Origin: Camellia lanceoleosa
Taxonomy: Eukaryota > Streptophyta > Magnoliopsida > Ericales > Theaceae
Direction: 5' to 3'
Length of the DNA stretch: 64,000 nt
Assembly (NCBI GenBank): GCA_025200525.1
Contig: CM045761.1
Coordinates: 76,103,551 to 76,167,550, forward strand
In this document: one piece after another, positions 36,710 to 49,169 of the stretch
How the letters are laid out: every line of letters begins with the position of its first letter
Numbering within the stretch: the first letter of the stretch is position 1
Notes under the pieces: generated by a model
The model's database searches: none
The model's input: only the letters and a program-made list of their open reading frames with translations
What the model was told of the DNA's origin: nothing
Translations under genes and position numbers: made by a program

Positions 36710-38660
36710 CATTAGCAGGTCTGCTTTTTAATTTATTTGCTTTTAATTAATAGCAGGGCACTGGCGGGTCTGCTATTTTATTTATTTGTTTCATTTTAAT
36801 TGATATTAGGGTACTTGCTTCTGTGTTTTTTGAAATTTTTTGCTTTGAATTGGTAGCAGGGCACTGGCTGGTGTGCTTATTTATTTGTTTGTTTTAATGA
36901 ATAGCAGCACACTGGCAGGTGTGCTATTATATTTATTTGTTTCATTTTAATTGATAGTAGGGTACTTGCTTCTGTGTTTTTGAATTTATAGCAGGGCACT
37001 GGCTGATGTGCTTATTTACCTGTTTGATTTTAATGAATAGCAGGGCACTGGCGGGTGTGCTATTTTATTTATTTGTTTCATTTTAATTAATAGTAGGGTA
37101 ATTGCTTTTGTGTTTTTTAATTTATTTGCTTTAAATTGATAGCAGGGCATTGGCTGGTGTGCTTATTTATTTATTTGATTTTAATGAATAGCAGGGCACT
37201 GGCGGGTGTGCTATTTTATTTATTTGTTTGATTTTAATTTATAACAGGGCATTGGCAGGTGTGCTTTTTAATTAATTAATTTTATTTTAATTGATAGTAG
37301 GGTACTTACTGGTGTGCTTTTTTATTATTGGCGTATAATTGATAGTAGAGCACTGGCTGGTGTGCTTATTTGTTCATTTTCTATAAAGAATTAATAATTG
37401 ATAGCACAGTATTAGCGGGTGTGCTTTTTTTGGTTTTTTGTTTGGTTATAGTTGATCGTAGGGTGCTTGCAGACATGTTCAAATTTTTTTTATTTTTTTT
37501 TTTTATTGATTGCAAGGCATTGGCAGGTGGAGTCCGGATCCTCGACCGCGCAAGCCTATGGCCCTCCCTGCGGCACCCCCAAAACGACGTCGTTTTGGGG
37601 GAAATTTCGATTTAAAAGAAAAACAAGAAGAAGAAGCTGAACAGAGCACATGGGTTCTGCGAATGTAGAAGTCCTTTGAGTTGCAGAGCACATGGGTTTG
37701 TTGGTGTAGATTCAATTGTTGATGAAGATGAAGATGGTGATCTATGGTTTTTGAACTGTCCTTTGATGATGATGGTGCTTTTTCTTTTGATGATGAACAT
37801 GAGAACTGTGCTTTTTCTTTTGATTTGAACTTGTGGATGCTAATGATACACCCATAAACACAGAATCAAGAGGAAACAGAGAGATGAAGACCAAAAAAAA
37901 AAAAAAAAGGAGAGGGAGAGAAAGAAAGCTACGAACAGAATCAAACCCATTTTCTACCCAAAAAATTTCAATCAAAAATTTCAAACCCAAAATTTCCTCC
38001 TGTGAAATTTCTTCCTGTGTTCATCGCCCTTACCTATCCAAAATTTCAATCAAAAATTTCAAGAAAATCAAAACCCATCTCCAAACAGCCATAGCACTAA
38101 CAGTAATTCCAGACACAAATTCAAACAAATAAAAGCAAATAATAGATCTTCATCTCTGAAACTCAGCTAAAGTTGAAATTTATATGACTTTCATGACCCA
38201 AATCGATATTCTACTTTGAAAAAGTGAGTGACAAACCCACAAAAACAAAAACAAAAAAGAAAAGAGAGTGAGAGATTTTGAGGTTCAAAATGTTGGGAGA
38301 TTTGAATGAAATTACCTGTAATTTGGGAGGGGGTGTTAAATCTTCAGATTTTCTTCATTTGAGAGAGACCCAGAATTTCTCATCTTGGTTTCTACCCCTG
38401 GAAGAGAGAGAGATCTTGGTTTCCCCCCTCCAGTTTCAACTTCTTTTTTTTTTTTTTTTAAATCAAAATTTCCCCCAAAACGACGTCGTTTTGGGGGTGC
38501 CGCAGGGAGGGCCGCAGGCTTGTACGGCTGAGGATCCGGACTCCTGGTAGGTGTGTTAATTTATTTGTTCTGAAGATTTAATTTATAGCAGCGCAATGGC
38601 AGGTGTGTTTTTTAGTTGATTTGTTTCGTTTTAATTGCTAATAAGGTACTTACAAGTGTA
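36710..38660. repeat. ~50-bp minisatellite, ~19 units, interrupted
   Basis: Units of the type GCAGGGCACTGGCGGGTGTG followed by TTTATTTATTTG and TTTTAATTGAT run from 36710 to 37529 and resume at 38545. A GTAGGGTACTTGCTTCTGTG variant recurs about every third unit. The MITE at 37530-38543 splits the array. The last unit runs into the ATG of the FAR1-type transposase. Confidence 0.85.
37530..38543. mobile_element. Mutator-like MITE with ~90-bp TIRs
   Basis: Terminal inverted repeats start GAGTCCGGATCCTC and run ~90 bp with few mismatches (37530-37620 and 38455-38543). Flanks TTGGCAGGTG and CTGGTAGGTG form a 10-bp duplication with two transitions. Long TIRs and a 9-10-bp duplication are typical of Mutator-like elements. 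The interior (1014 bp in total) has A-rich and GAAGA-rich sequence but no transposase. The 37833-38132 frame is not a recognisable protein. Confidence 0.85.
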
Positions 38661-38666
38661 TATACG

Positions 38667-41084
38667 ATGGATGAACCTGAAAGTAGTAGGCATAAAGAGG
38701 TCAATACTGAAATTGATGATCAATTTGCTCCAGATGGCAAGGATGATGTTGTTGATGTGAAAGAAGGGTTAGCTTCCCAAACCTAGGATAGTTTACGAAT
38801 GCTTACTAAGGAAGATGTGTTGCAAATGAAATTCAATTCAGAGGATGATGCTTATACTTTCTACAATGCATACACTAAGGTCATCGGTTTAAGCGTACGA
38901 AGAAGTAGAAAAAGAATTACTGGAGACAACAAATTTGTAGAGAGTAGGAAATGGGTTTGTTCAAAGGAAGGTGTAAGAGAGAAGAAATACTTGCAACGTG
39001 CGGAACGGGTAAGAACTCCCAGTGCAGAAACTAGACTTTTTTGTAGTGCCACATTTCACGTGCGTTATGACAAGACAGTTAGGAAATATGTTGTGACACA
39101 CTTTGTAGGAGAACACAACCATCCCTTGGCAGCACCACACTGCGTCCCTTTTCTTTGGTTGCATAGGTTTGTAACAAGTGCAGACCAAGCTCAAGCAAAG
39201 GCCATGCGCAATGTGGGTATGAAAACGAGTCAGATCATGGATTTTATGGTCCATCAGTCAGGGGGCTATGAGAAGGTGGGCTTCATTCACAGAGATTTGC
39301 ACAATCAATTCCAAGCTGAGCGCAAAGTACAACTCGCAGAAGGGGATGCAGAGGGTGCGTTAGGATACTTATCGGCTAAATTAAATGCAGATCCATTATT
39401 TTTTTTTCAAATACAACGTCGATAAGGACAACCGGTTGGACAAGATTTTCTGGGCAGATTGTAGGTCTTGAATGGATTATGCTGCATTTGGTGATGTATT
39501 GGTATTTGATACAACTTATCGTACAAATGCATATAAGAAGCCATTTGTAATTCTAGCTGGCGTAAGTAACCATTTTATGACAACTATATTCGGATGTGCT
39601 TTGTTGCCTGATGAGACAATGGAGACATACACGTGGGTGTTGGAAATGTTAATGGAGGCCATGGATGGTAAAAGACCCATCTCCGTTGTAACAGATGGTG
39701 ATAGGGCAATGCGTTAGGCAATCAAAAGAGTTATTCCAAACTGTAGACATCGTTTATGTTCTTGGCATCTGGAGAAAAATGCCTCAACAAATGTGCACAT
39801 ACCAGAATTTACAACTGATTTTGCACAGTTGATGTTAAAGAAATGTAAAATTGATGAGTTTGACAATGCGTTGGCTGCTATGGTGAAATAGTACAAGTTG
39901 GAGAACAATAACTGGGTGTTGGATATTCATCTAAAGCGTGATAATTGGGCTGAGGCATATCTCCGTGGTCACATGTTTGCTGGAATGAGGAGCACTCAAC
40001 GTGTCGAGGGTATGAATGCATATTTCAATATATTCCTAAACCAAAAGGTTAGGCTGTACGAATTTGTAGCGCAATATGATAGGGCTCTTGCTAGAATGCG
40101 TGTTAATGAGGCAAAAACAGAATCTAAAACAGAGAATAGTTTCCCGATTTTAACTACGCCTTGAGAAGTTTGGAGAAACATGTAGCTAAACTCTTTACTC
40201 GGAAGATTTTCTCATTGTTTCAACATGAAATCAGGAAAGAGGGTAAATTGTTTGTGATGGAAAGAGTTCAGCTGGAGGATCATCGCACCTACCGTTTTGG
40301 TGAGTACAAGGCACCAACATGCACGTGGATAGTTGAGTATTTTCCAGTTGATATCAAAATGAAATGTTGTTGCGTGAAGTTTGAGTCGTTTGGCATCCCT
40401 TGCTGCCATATGATTGCTGTTATGAAATCTGAACAATTAATGTGTATTCCACCGAGTTGTGTCTTGCAGAGATGGACAAAACGTGGTAAGTCAAAGTGTC
40501 AACAACCAAGTCTTACCCAAATTTGTAGCACCCTAACACAGACAGCTCGGTTTGGTATACTCAGCTCCTGTTTTAGTGAAATGTCATATTATGCCTCACA
40601 CGCGGACAAAGATTTTGAAGAGGCAAGGGAAATAGCTTTTCAGCTGATATCGCAGATGAAAAAACGTTGGGCAATGAGAAAAGAAGATAACGCCGAGGCT
40701 GGGGACGGAAATATTGCACCCAAACTATATGGTGTTGGTGATCCTAATGTAGTGAAGACCAAAGGGAACCCCAGAGGGACATCTTCTATGGGTAAACCTC
40801 CAAAACCAAGGCGGTGTGGGTATTGTAGGTATGGTACTTTCATTGTATGACCTTTTTGTATCCTGTTACATGCATATGATTATTAAAATTGTTTGTGCAT
40901 TATTTGCTACTGTAGGAGCATCGGACACACGAAATGGACGTGTAAAAAATTGGCTTCAAGTAGCCAGAGAGAGGGTAACAACTCAGACAGTGAACCATTC
41001 ATGAAAACAGAGTTGGATCTCACACGGATGATATCGATGAATTGCCAAATTATCCAAATGATCCAGTGTAGTTTACCTTCATGA
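38667..41084 (+). pseudogene. FAR1-type MULE transposase, broken
   Basis: FAR1/FHY3-related Mutator-like transposase. The N-terminus starts at 38667 (MDEPESSRHKE) and has a TAG at 38784-38786. The FAR1 zinc-binding domain follows at about 38823-39129, with its C, C and final HNH residues visible (GEHNHPL). The DDE core shows VLVFDTTYRTNAYKKP, SVVTDGDRAM and STQRVEGMNAYF, so D, D and E are in place. A SWIM finger (CCCVKFESFGIPCCHMI) lies at about 40365-40420. An 87-bp GT-AG intron (40829-40915) joins CGYCR to SIGHTKWTC, a zinc-knuckle-like tail. Lesions: the early TAG, one extra T in a T tract near 39410, TGA 39469-39471, TAG 39715-39717, TAG 39889-39891, and a 1-base loss near 40143. Most stops look like single C-to-T changes. 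It could instead be a domesticated FRS pseudogene. Confidence 0.88.
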
Positions 41085-42140
41085 TGAGGCTTACAGTGAT
41101 CGAAACATTGTTTTTACAAGGAGACATTAGTGGCTAGTAGTTACGTTTTGTTAATGTCTTACTTGTTTTAATCTTAGGCATTCTTAATAAATTTCGTAGT
41201 TTGGAGATTAATTTGAAAAATAACAGTGAATAAATTCCAAATTTGTTTGATTGCTGAAAAAATAGGGACTTGCATGCCATTACTTTACAAACAATCACTG
41301 TTAATAATACCGAACTGTCTCTCTTTTTCTTTTGTATATTTTTTAAATTGTCTGTTCGCTTGGTAAGAAATGGTGGACATTGCTGTTAGGTGACACATAA
41401 CTATGCTTATATTGGAATGGTATGGTATCGATGTATAGGGATAATAAGAGATGATGGAGATGTGCATTGCCAAAATATAAACAACTTCATCACCCAACAA
41501 AAAAATTAGTAACATGAACCCAAGTTGTCATTCAAACAATAGTGTGGTATTAAACCAACTTTGCAAATCTACTTCCTTAAAACTAAAAGCATCTAAGAAA
41601 ATTTAGGACTTCAGCCTGTTGATGCAGTCAAATTAGGACTTGAGCCTATTTGGCTATTTGCTCACACAAGAGATCCCAAGCATGGAATAATCTTCATTTT
41701 CAAGCAGTTGAGAGTAAAAATTACAACTGCTTATAACAAGTGACAGTACAGTAACTTCACTATAATTATCCAAATCCATATGCACCCAAAATCTAAAAAT
41801 AACTTGGTAGAGAGGGCTTTTGCATTTGCCTTGAAGACTACTTTCCTTCACCCAGATCATGGAAGATGCAAAATCCTCATTATGGGTAAAATCAAAGGTG
41901 TTGAGCGGACTAATGAATCATGACAAATGTTGGATATTCCCATGTCCAGACATGTGTTAGACACATTTAAAACTAACACAATTAACTTTTAGGTGTTTCT
42001 TAAAAAGTGGATTGTGTTTGGAAGAGTTTTCCTAAAACATTTTTCGAATTTAATTATAAATTCAAAAATTGCCTATTTTTTCATATTTTGACTTGAGTGC
42101 TTCTTCCATTGAAATATTTGACTTGTTGTATGCTGTCATA
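41085..42140. other. spacer without recognised gene
   Basis: No domain or intact frame of note. It separates the transposase from the next exon-like segment. Confidence 0.5.
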
Positions 42141-42497
42141 ATTTCAGCCCTCTAGATGTTCCGAAGATAATTTGGCAAGTTGTGGATTATGTCGCAAAAG
42201 CAAACAATCCACATGTAGCATTACCATTTGGCCTCCTCGTGACTGATATGCTGCTTCAGCTTCGTGTACCGACTCGACCAGATGATGAATGGAAGGGGCA
42301 GGCTGTGTCCATATTGAACCAGATGGAGTTGCAGCACAAGAAAGACATGATGCTTCAAGTTAGAACTAAAACAAATGCGAAAAGCCTTTTGTGGTGAAGA
42401 TTTTGAGAATTCAACTAGTTCTAATGATAATGAGCAGGAATCTAATGGGTCTAACCATGATGACAGCCAACAAATGGACACAGACAATGATGGTTGA
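42141..42497 (+). pseudogene. exon of a plant transposon-associated protein (tentative)
   Basis: After a good acceptor (TTATTTT...CATAATTTCAG, ending near 42147) the reading gives PLDVPKIIWQVVDYV, then ANNPHVALPFGLLVTDMLLQ and RPDDEWKGQAVSILNQMELQ. The LPFGLLVTDML stretch recalls the 'putative plant transposon protein' domain, often found with Ulp1-type transposon genes. A one-base shift near 42370 would continue as MRKAFCGEDFENSTSSNDNE and an acidic tail to a stop at about 42497. No upstream exons were identified. Possible alternative: the last exon of an unrelated captured gene. Confidence 0.4.
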
Positions 42498-42529
42498 ACA
42501 AAGTTTGCAATGCCAATGATTTAGCTGAC

Positions 42530-42680
42530 ACTGTTACTTTTTTTTGCATACAATGTTACTTTTTTGTGCAGAAAGTGTTAACTTTTTTTTACAAACAATG
42601 ATACTTTTTTTTGCAAACAGTGGTGGTACTTTGTTCATCCCATACTTTTGCGAACAGTGTTACTTTTTGTCCCATTTATT
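42530..42680. repeat. short tandem repeat TTACTTTTTTTTGCAAACAG
   Basis: About five to six degenerate ~27-bp units of GTTACTTTTTT(G)CAAACA follow the preceding exon. Confidence 0.7.
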
Positions 42681-42689
42681 ATGAAAAGA

Positions 42690-44030
42690 AAATTGAAACA
42701 ATGTTAGAATTCATGGATGGCTTATGTGATGGACAACATTTGGATGGTTTATGCCAACAATATCATTTAGTATGATGCTTCAACATTTTTGATAGCCATG
42801 TCCAATTATTTTATTTTTTTTCAATGCCAATGATGTATGTACAGCTTGCTGAAATTTATGGATACCAATCGACTACACAATTGATACATCGATTCCAAAA
42901 CGTAGTATGATATTTATGCGCGGAATGTGATTAACAAATATAGTTCGTTAGATTTCTTAGATGTTCTTTTTTTCTAAGTCGTTGAAGGATACATTAGGTG
43001 TTGCTTACTAGCAAGGAAATGCAGGTCCTCTGTTGCTTTTTTGTAGCAAATACTGTCATTGTTCTTGGTATTTTTAAAATTTGCACAGAACTACCTTTGC
43101 GCGCCTTCTAAGTGGGGAGATGACATGAATTATCACTTTCTCTACATGAACAATATATTTTTTATTTAATTTTTTTTTTTTTTTTTTGTTCATCTTATGT
43201 GTGTTTTCTTAAATGTAAAATTTAGAAAATTTATTAGTTATTTTGTTACTCTGCCAAGGACTAGTCCTCTTAGACTCTTGACATTTGAAATGTGTACATG
43301 ATAGTATACAGTAATGGCACAATTTTAGTTGGACATGAACTGATTATGCAACAAAAATTATATTGTACTATATATGTACCAATGCATGGACTCGTAATCC
43401 AGTTTTCAAAACAGTTTCCCCACTAACATTTGGTACATATGTGTAATTTTTTATGGATTGTACATGTAAAAACCAAGAGTAATGTGATACAGTTAAATAT
43501 CATAAATTGTTTCATCACCCCAATCTTGAGCAATAATATAAATTCCATACAAATTGGAACCCAAAAAATAATATGCTTTTTCAATCGTCCACAAAACACT
43601 ACCAAACTGGGTTAGTTTAGTCATCCATGTTTCTTTAACCATCTAATATGTTCATAATTGTGAATAAGCATAGTGCCAAAAGTACGGTTAGGCGAATCAA
43701 TCTTTTTTCAACCAACCATGTTTTCAATCAAACTTTCTTTTTCCTTCTAGCCTTTCGGAGCCTAGAGTACCTGTTACAAAAGAAATTACATTCAGTAAGT
43801 AATCAGCTGAGTTTATGAAGGGCATAAGTTGTTCATGGTTTGGGGACGTACCTCTCCTTGTATTGTTCGAGCCTATTCATAACCTCAATATAAATATGGT
43901 TAGACAAATCGTTCACTAGGTCTACTAGTAGCCTAAACCTTTCGAGTTTATCAAACTAAGGAAACAAAACAAAAAATATTCCATCAACAATACCATCATA
44001 TGACATTGTAATTGCAATAGTGTAATTACG
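42690..44030. other. spacer without recognised gene
   Basis: AT-rich. Two antiparallel 60-codon frames near 43423-43615 are mutual shadows without domains. The region lies downstream of the minus-strand Ulp1-like gene. Confidence 0.5.
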
Positions 44031-44034
44031 TTGT

Positions 44035-46210
44035 TAACATTGAACCGTCACCTTGTGTATGCCGGTCGACATAACAACACCTTGCATATACTTCATGACA
44101 AACATACCACAGTCATAGCTTCATGACAACATACATATGAATGTCAAACTTGTGTGTAATGTTAATAAGAGAGTCAAAATTGAATATCGAATGAAGAAAT
44201 TTTAGAATACCTATCGGTTTTATGTTGGAGACAAGCGTCTTTCAACCTCTCTAATTCAAACTCCTTCACATTTGCAACATAAAGGTCTCCAAAATATTGT
44301 TGCAATAACAAATGCATTGTTTGAACCTATGCATAAATATTGTAAGATAGGTTGTGTTGATTGTTTTTTTTTTTTTTTTTTTTTTAATTATTAAACGACT
44401 TACCAATTTCCTTGCCATTAATTCACGACATTTGTCATTTGTGAGGCTGGGACTCGAGTCAAATATATAAGCCATGCGATGTGCCATATCTATGTTGACA
44501 CAAAACCAATGTTCTTCATGGTCGTTCACCGGAATATATATCTAAGTGACAATAATAAAAAAAGGGTCATGCAACGTTGCCCAACCAGTTTACAAAAATT
44601 AAAAAAACTACAAAATAATGACGACGTTAATACCCTAAACAACTTAATAAATAATAAAAAAATTTGTAAAATGGAGGGGATATTTATAATAATCCTGCAA
44701 AATGGAAGAATGCTTGACACATTATTTTTTGACAGGCATGAAGCTTCCCAGTGTATCGAGACTCCCCAAAATATTCGTTACATAACTTTGCATGGTCCGC
44801 CCCATTCATAATATGTTGCTACAATTGATAATGCACAAGTATATATCAATAAGTATACATGAATAACCAAACATAAACATGACACAGTAGACTACTCACC
44901 GATACATACGTGGGAAAGTACCACGTCCTATGACACTTATCGGGGAAGAGCCTTCTTTGTGCATTTATCAATTGTGCTACAACTAAATTAATAATCTGAA
45001 ATACATGCATCAAATAATAATTTCAAACCTATATCCTTAAAAATGACATCACATAGCAATATTGATGCATGAAATGAACACTTACGGAACCACAAATCCA
45101 TGTTTTTGGTTGTAATGAGCACAAATCGAATCGGGTGGCAAATTCAACTGGCGTGTAAAACAACTCCATGACTACAATATCCTCACTGCATCATGTACAA
45201 ATTGAAGAGTTGCACTTATTGGTGATAGAGAAGAACATACAAACGCAATAAAATTACCTGCTTTCCAAATCCTTATCGAAACAATAAGCCTTCACAATTT
45301 GTTCCTCAGCAGATAAAGGACATGGCCTCACAATTTGTGTAGTAGATGACTTGTGAATTTAACCGAACACATAAACAATAAATTGTCAAACTTCTTGCAG
45401 TGCATTAAAATAAGGAGATTGTAGATCAAGAACAATAATGAAATTAGTAATAAGCTCAATGGTAGTAGCAGATGCTTCAAAATTGAGGCCAAGTAGTTTT
45501 CCAAGTAAGTTCAAACTGTAAAACAAATTACAACGAACAATAAATAATGAAAAATCCTAAAATATATTTACAGGAATAGCAACATTGTATAACACATATA
45601 TTATGTACATGACTTACTTGATCAAACTTATCCTCCTTTGTATCGAGAGATGAATCTGATTCATCTATATGAAGCTTTGTCTTGGTTGGTACTTTCTGAT
45701 TGGTTTTCCTTTTCTTACCAGCAATGGCTGTAAAAGGTGACTTTAAGTAACTTCAAGTAACTTCATAATAGTGGGTATTAGAATAATTTAAGAAAGACAC
45801 TTTAAGTAACTTCATAATAGTGTGTGAATCAATTTCTGTGAGAATATGAAAATACTAACATGTTATTACAATGTGTGAAATATGTCATAATAAAACAATA
45901 AATTGTTGTTCTCTTTGTATTTCACCTTTCTTGGTTTTGTGGGAAGGGGACCTTCCAACTTGGCTTGCTTATCAACAGTCCACCTTTCCATCTCTTTGTA
46001 CTCCTTGTCTTCTTTCTGTCGGGTTCTCCATTGATGTCCTATGTCCTTCTTCATCTACATTGCCTCAAAAGTAAATAAAAGTGATGCAAGTACAACATAA
46101 AAGGCAAAGATAATATAAAATATGCAAATAGTATGTGGTAGGTAGGCAATGTGCAAACCGTGTCGGTAACTGTTATTTGTGCTTCTTGCATGCTTTTGTT
46201 TTCATCTTTG
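44035..46210 (-). CDS. Ulp1-like cysteine protease (C48), multi-exon
   Basis: Ulp1/SENP-family peptidases cleave SUMO or related modifiers; transposon-borne copies have unknown substrates. Minus-strand exons with plausible GT-AG borders, in order: about 46210-46160, 46054-45928 (KKDIGHQWRTRQKEDKEY), 45730-45619, 45345-45255 (CPLSAEEQIVKAYCFDKDLE), 45205-45088 (ELFYTPVEFATRFDLCS), 44995-44897 (RRLFPDKCHRTWYFPTYV), 44815-44694, 44530-44403 (NDHEEHWFCVNID, with catalytic His 44509-44511, then AYIFDSSPS with the Asp), 44332-44216 (LYVANVKEFELERL) and 44121-44035 (YDCGMFVMKYMQG, catalytic Cys near 44109-44111, stop 44035-44037). I see no stop inside the peptidase exons. The N-terminus and start codon are uncertain. 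It lies convergent to the broken FAR1-type transposase, an arrangement known for Ulp1-carrying MULEs. Alternative: an independent transposon gene. Confidence 0.72.
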
Positions 46211-47062
46211 CTACAGGTTCAACCAAATGTATAATAAGGGCTAATATTTAAACCTAACAGAAAACATGTAATTAGAATAATACATTGATTAGTGTGAAGA
46301 AATAATACTTGTAGAAGAAGAATGCTGGTGTAAATCGTTTGTGTATTCAAGGTTTGTTGCTTCCTTCGCTCATTGTGTATTGTTATATATTATCTACATA
46401 AGCAAAGCTGAAATAATCATATGAGACAAAATCAAGTTAGTAAATGCAAGAAAAGTATACACACCAAAAGACAGATAATAATAAACAAAACCCCTTCCTT
46501 ATTTGAGAGATATATACTATGAATACAATAAAAGCAATGTACTGATTAGTTTTATTTAGTTGACGAAATAATACAAGCAGACACTAGTTGCAGCCGATGA
46601 CTTGATGGGGACTGTTACTACCGTCTCATGTTTTCTCTAATTTCATGTGTTGAAGAACATCTTGTTCTTAAAATGTAGCAGACTGATGACTTAATAACAG
46701 AAAATCCAAGTACAAGCACACTGAGAGTTAAAATGTAGCATGTTATGTTCTGTGGCACCAAATGCCAAAATTCTATTTTCTAAAAGCCAATTTGATCTCA
46801 AAAAAGGGAAAGAGAATGATGAGGAGGAAAGAGAGAGAAAAGAATAGGATTTAAAATTCCATTCTCCAATGTCAATGTTGAAATGAATCTTCAAAGTGAT
46901 ATTTTCCATCCCTCTCCATTTTTTACGGGAAAATGAGTGAAAATCCCATGGCATTAACTTGTTCCCACGACTTCTTTGTTAATCTGTGAAGTCCCATTTT
47001 ACCAATTGTTTGGAAGCTTAAATAGGTCCCATTTTATAAATTTCTGGAAGTTGGAAATTGAT
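46211..47062. other. spacer, possible 5' exon of the Ulp1-like gene
   Basis: On the minus strand, 46385-46325 reads AKEATNLEYTNDLHQHSSST and could be an upstream exon. From 46450 to 47062 nothing recognisable was seen. Confidence 0.35.
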
Positions 47063-49079
47063 CATATGCAATTTTCATTAGAGAGTACACATTCAAATTG
47101 ATCCTGTTATAATGCAATTTACTTGGTGGTACATGACCATTACAGTTACATATAGTTCCCAAAATAACTTAATTACGAAATCAGATTCAAATCCAATTAT
47201 GCATCATTGAATCAGATCTTAGAACCTACCAAATAAGGTTCTGCCTAAGAGGTACAATATATTCCATATACGATAACATATCAAAATCATATCGTTATGC
47301 AGATTTATAACCACATTCTCTAATTCTTGACAAAATCTGAACGATGGAAAGAGGAATCCCCATTATAGACACCTGATCATGCCGTCATAAGTTCAAATCT
47401 GAATAATACATACGATTATCGCAAACAAGACCAGAAATCACATTCAAAATCATGCTTGACCAAGCACTCATTATCGTAAGGTATAACCTTTTCCTTTCCT
47501 AACACTTTTCTTGTCACAGTACAAATTAATTTGGCCCCCCCCTTTGCCCACTGGTCAAACAATTCTTTCATTTCTTACTAGAAGACACGAGGTCAATAAC
47601 ATGATTTTGTATTCACAACTTGTAATTATAATGGATCAACAAACGGTCATACAGAAATTAGAGACCAATTATCTAGCTCAATCCATTAACATAAATAGAG
47701 CTCCAGTCATTCCACGTACGTAAATTCTACTAGGTTCGTTCATAGGATTATGCATTGTATTAAGTATATAGTAACCATACGATTATACTTTTCTAAAGTC
47801 CATAAGATCAATAACTTATGCAATGAGTAACTCAATTTCGTAACATCAAAGTTCGTAATTCTTGGGAAGATTAATTTAATGTGATAGTGAATCAATTTAT
47901 AATCATGTAGTGAGTCTTGCTCAAGGTTGTCTAGACATGCAAGAAAGGTAAACGTCCAATACATTTCGCTAACCTGTTAGCAAAATGGAACATTCCCATG
48001 TCCATCTGTTTTCACCGAAATCCACGATATCATACAGAACAGTTCACATCATAATTTACATAGGCCCTGTTTGTTACTGCTTATTTTCAGCTTTCAGCTT
48101 AATTTAAGCTGTTTTGATATGTTTGGTTTAGCTTATGCTTATAGCTTATAGCTTTGTGGAAGTCAGAAATCAGCTTATTCTTTAAGTGGGGCAGGAGATG
48201 CTTTGAGAATAAGCTGGAAATCAGCTTAAGCTGAAAGTTATAAGCTATAAGCTGTTTGGGCATAAGCTATAAGCAGTTTCCCACAGCTCTACCAAACAGG
48301 GCCATATAGGTGATACTGGACAATTTCACAATATCAAACATTTGCAGAGTTACACAGAAATATTTCACATGAATGATTTCTCAATCTTAAGTCACTTACT
48401 TTACAACGACAGGATATGAATTCGTGCGATAGCATATCTGTTTACCAATCATTTAGTTTAACATCGAAGTAGTCAATAACGGACTCTCTTTTTTTTTCTT
48501 TTTTTTTTAATACCATTCTCATGTATCACAAATCACAGATTCCATAAACAAATCCCGATTACACATAAACTGAACTCTTTCGACCCTATCAATTCCCATC
48601 ATGCTATAACATAGCATAACGGAACGAATAAATGGAAACATATTCATACATATTCTTAGTTATACTTGAATCAGAAACAGAAAGCAGAGTTTATGCTTGA
48701 TCATAACCCACTCGTACAAGACCGTCGGTGGCAAAACGTATCTTATAACATACTTAAACCACGGTAATATTACCCCCGGGTAAGGGCCTTGTACTACAGA
48801 TGCCACGATTCCTTTTACATATATGGCACATCTTTCCTTGATTCGTGACATAACATGTTCTTTTAATATCATGTCATTATCATAAAACACAACTTATCAA
48901 AGTACATATCACAATAACTTTTCAAATCATAGGTCTAAACAGTACCATGACAAGGAAGACATAAATATATCATAATTAAATGTTCCATGCTTAGTGTTCA
49001 AACAATTCATCTAAATAAACGATGGATAACTATCAGTTCAAATATAACAACCCCAAAATGGCATGTACATTACTTACCA
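47063..49079 (-). repeat. inverted copy of the internal region
   Basis: The reverse complement matches 55917-57670 almost perfectly. Open-frame readings such as 47511-47723 and 57009-57221 are identical, but they are not protein genes. The extra length is the 241-bp MITE at 48063-48303. The match ends at 49079 on one side and 47063 on the other, with no LTR attached in this orientation. Confidence 0.85.
48063..48303. mobile_element. Tourist-like MITE, TSD ATA
   Basis: Terminal inverted repeats GGCCCTGTTTG and CAAACAGGGCC with an AAGCTTATA-rich interior. ATA flanks both sides (48060-48062 and 48304-48306). The uninterrupted site is present at about 56665-56675 on the other strand, showing that the MITE inserted after the two copies separated. 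Confidence 0.85.
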
Positions 49080-49169
49080 ATCAAATGGGACCTATTGCCC
49101 CAAAGGATGTTGAATGTTTTTAGCATATTGGCATATAGTAATTGTTGATTTGGCGATTTCACTAAGAAA

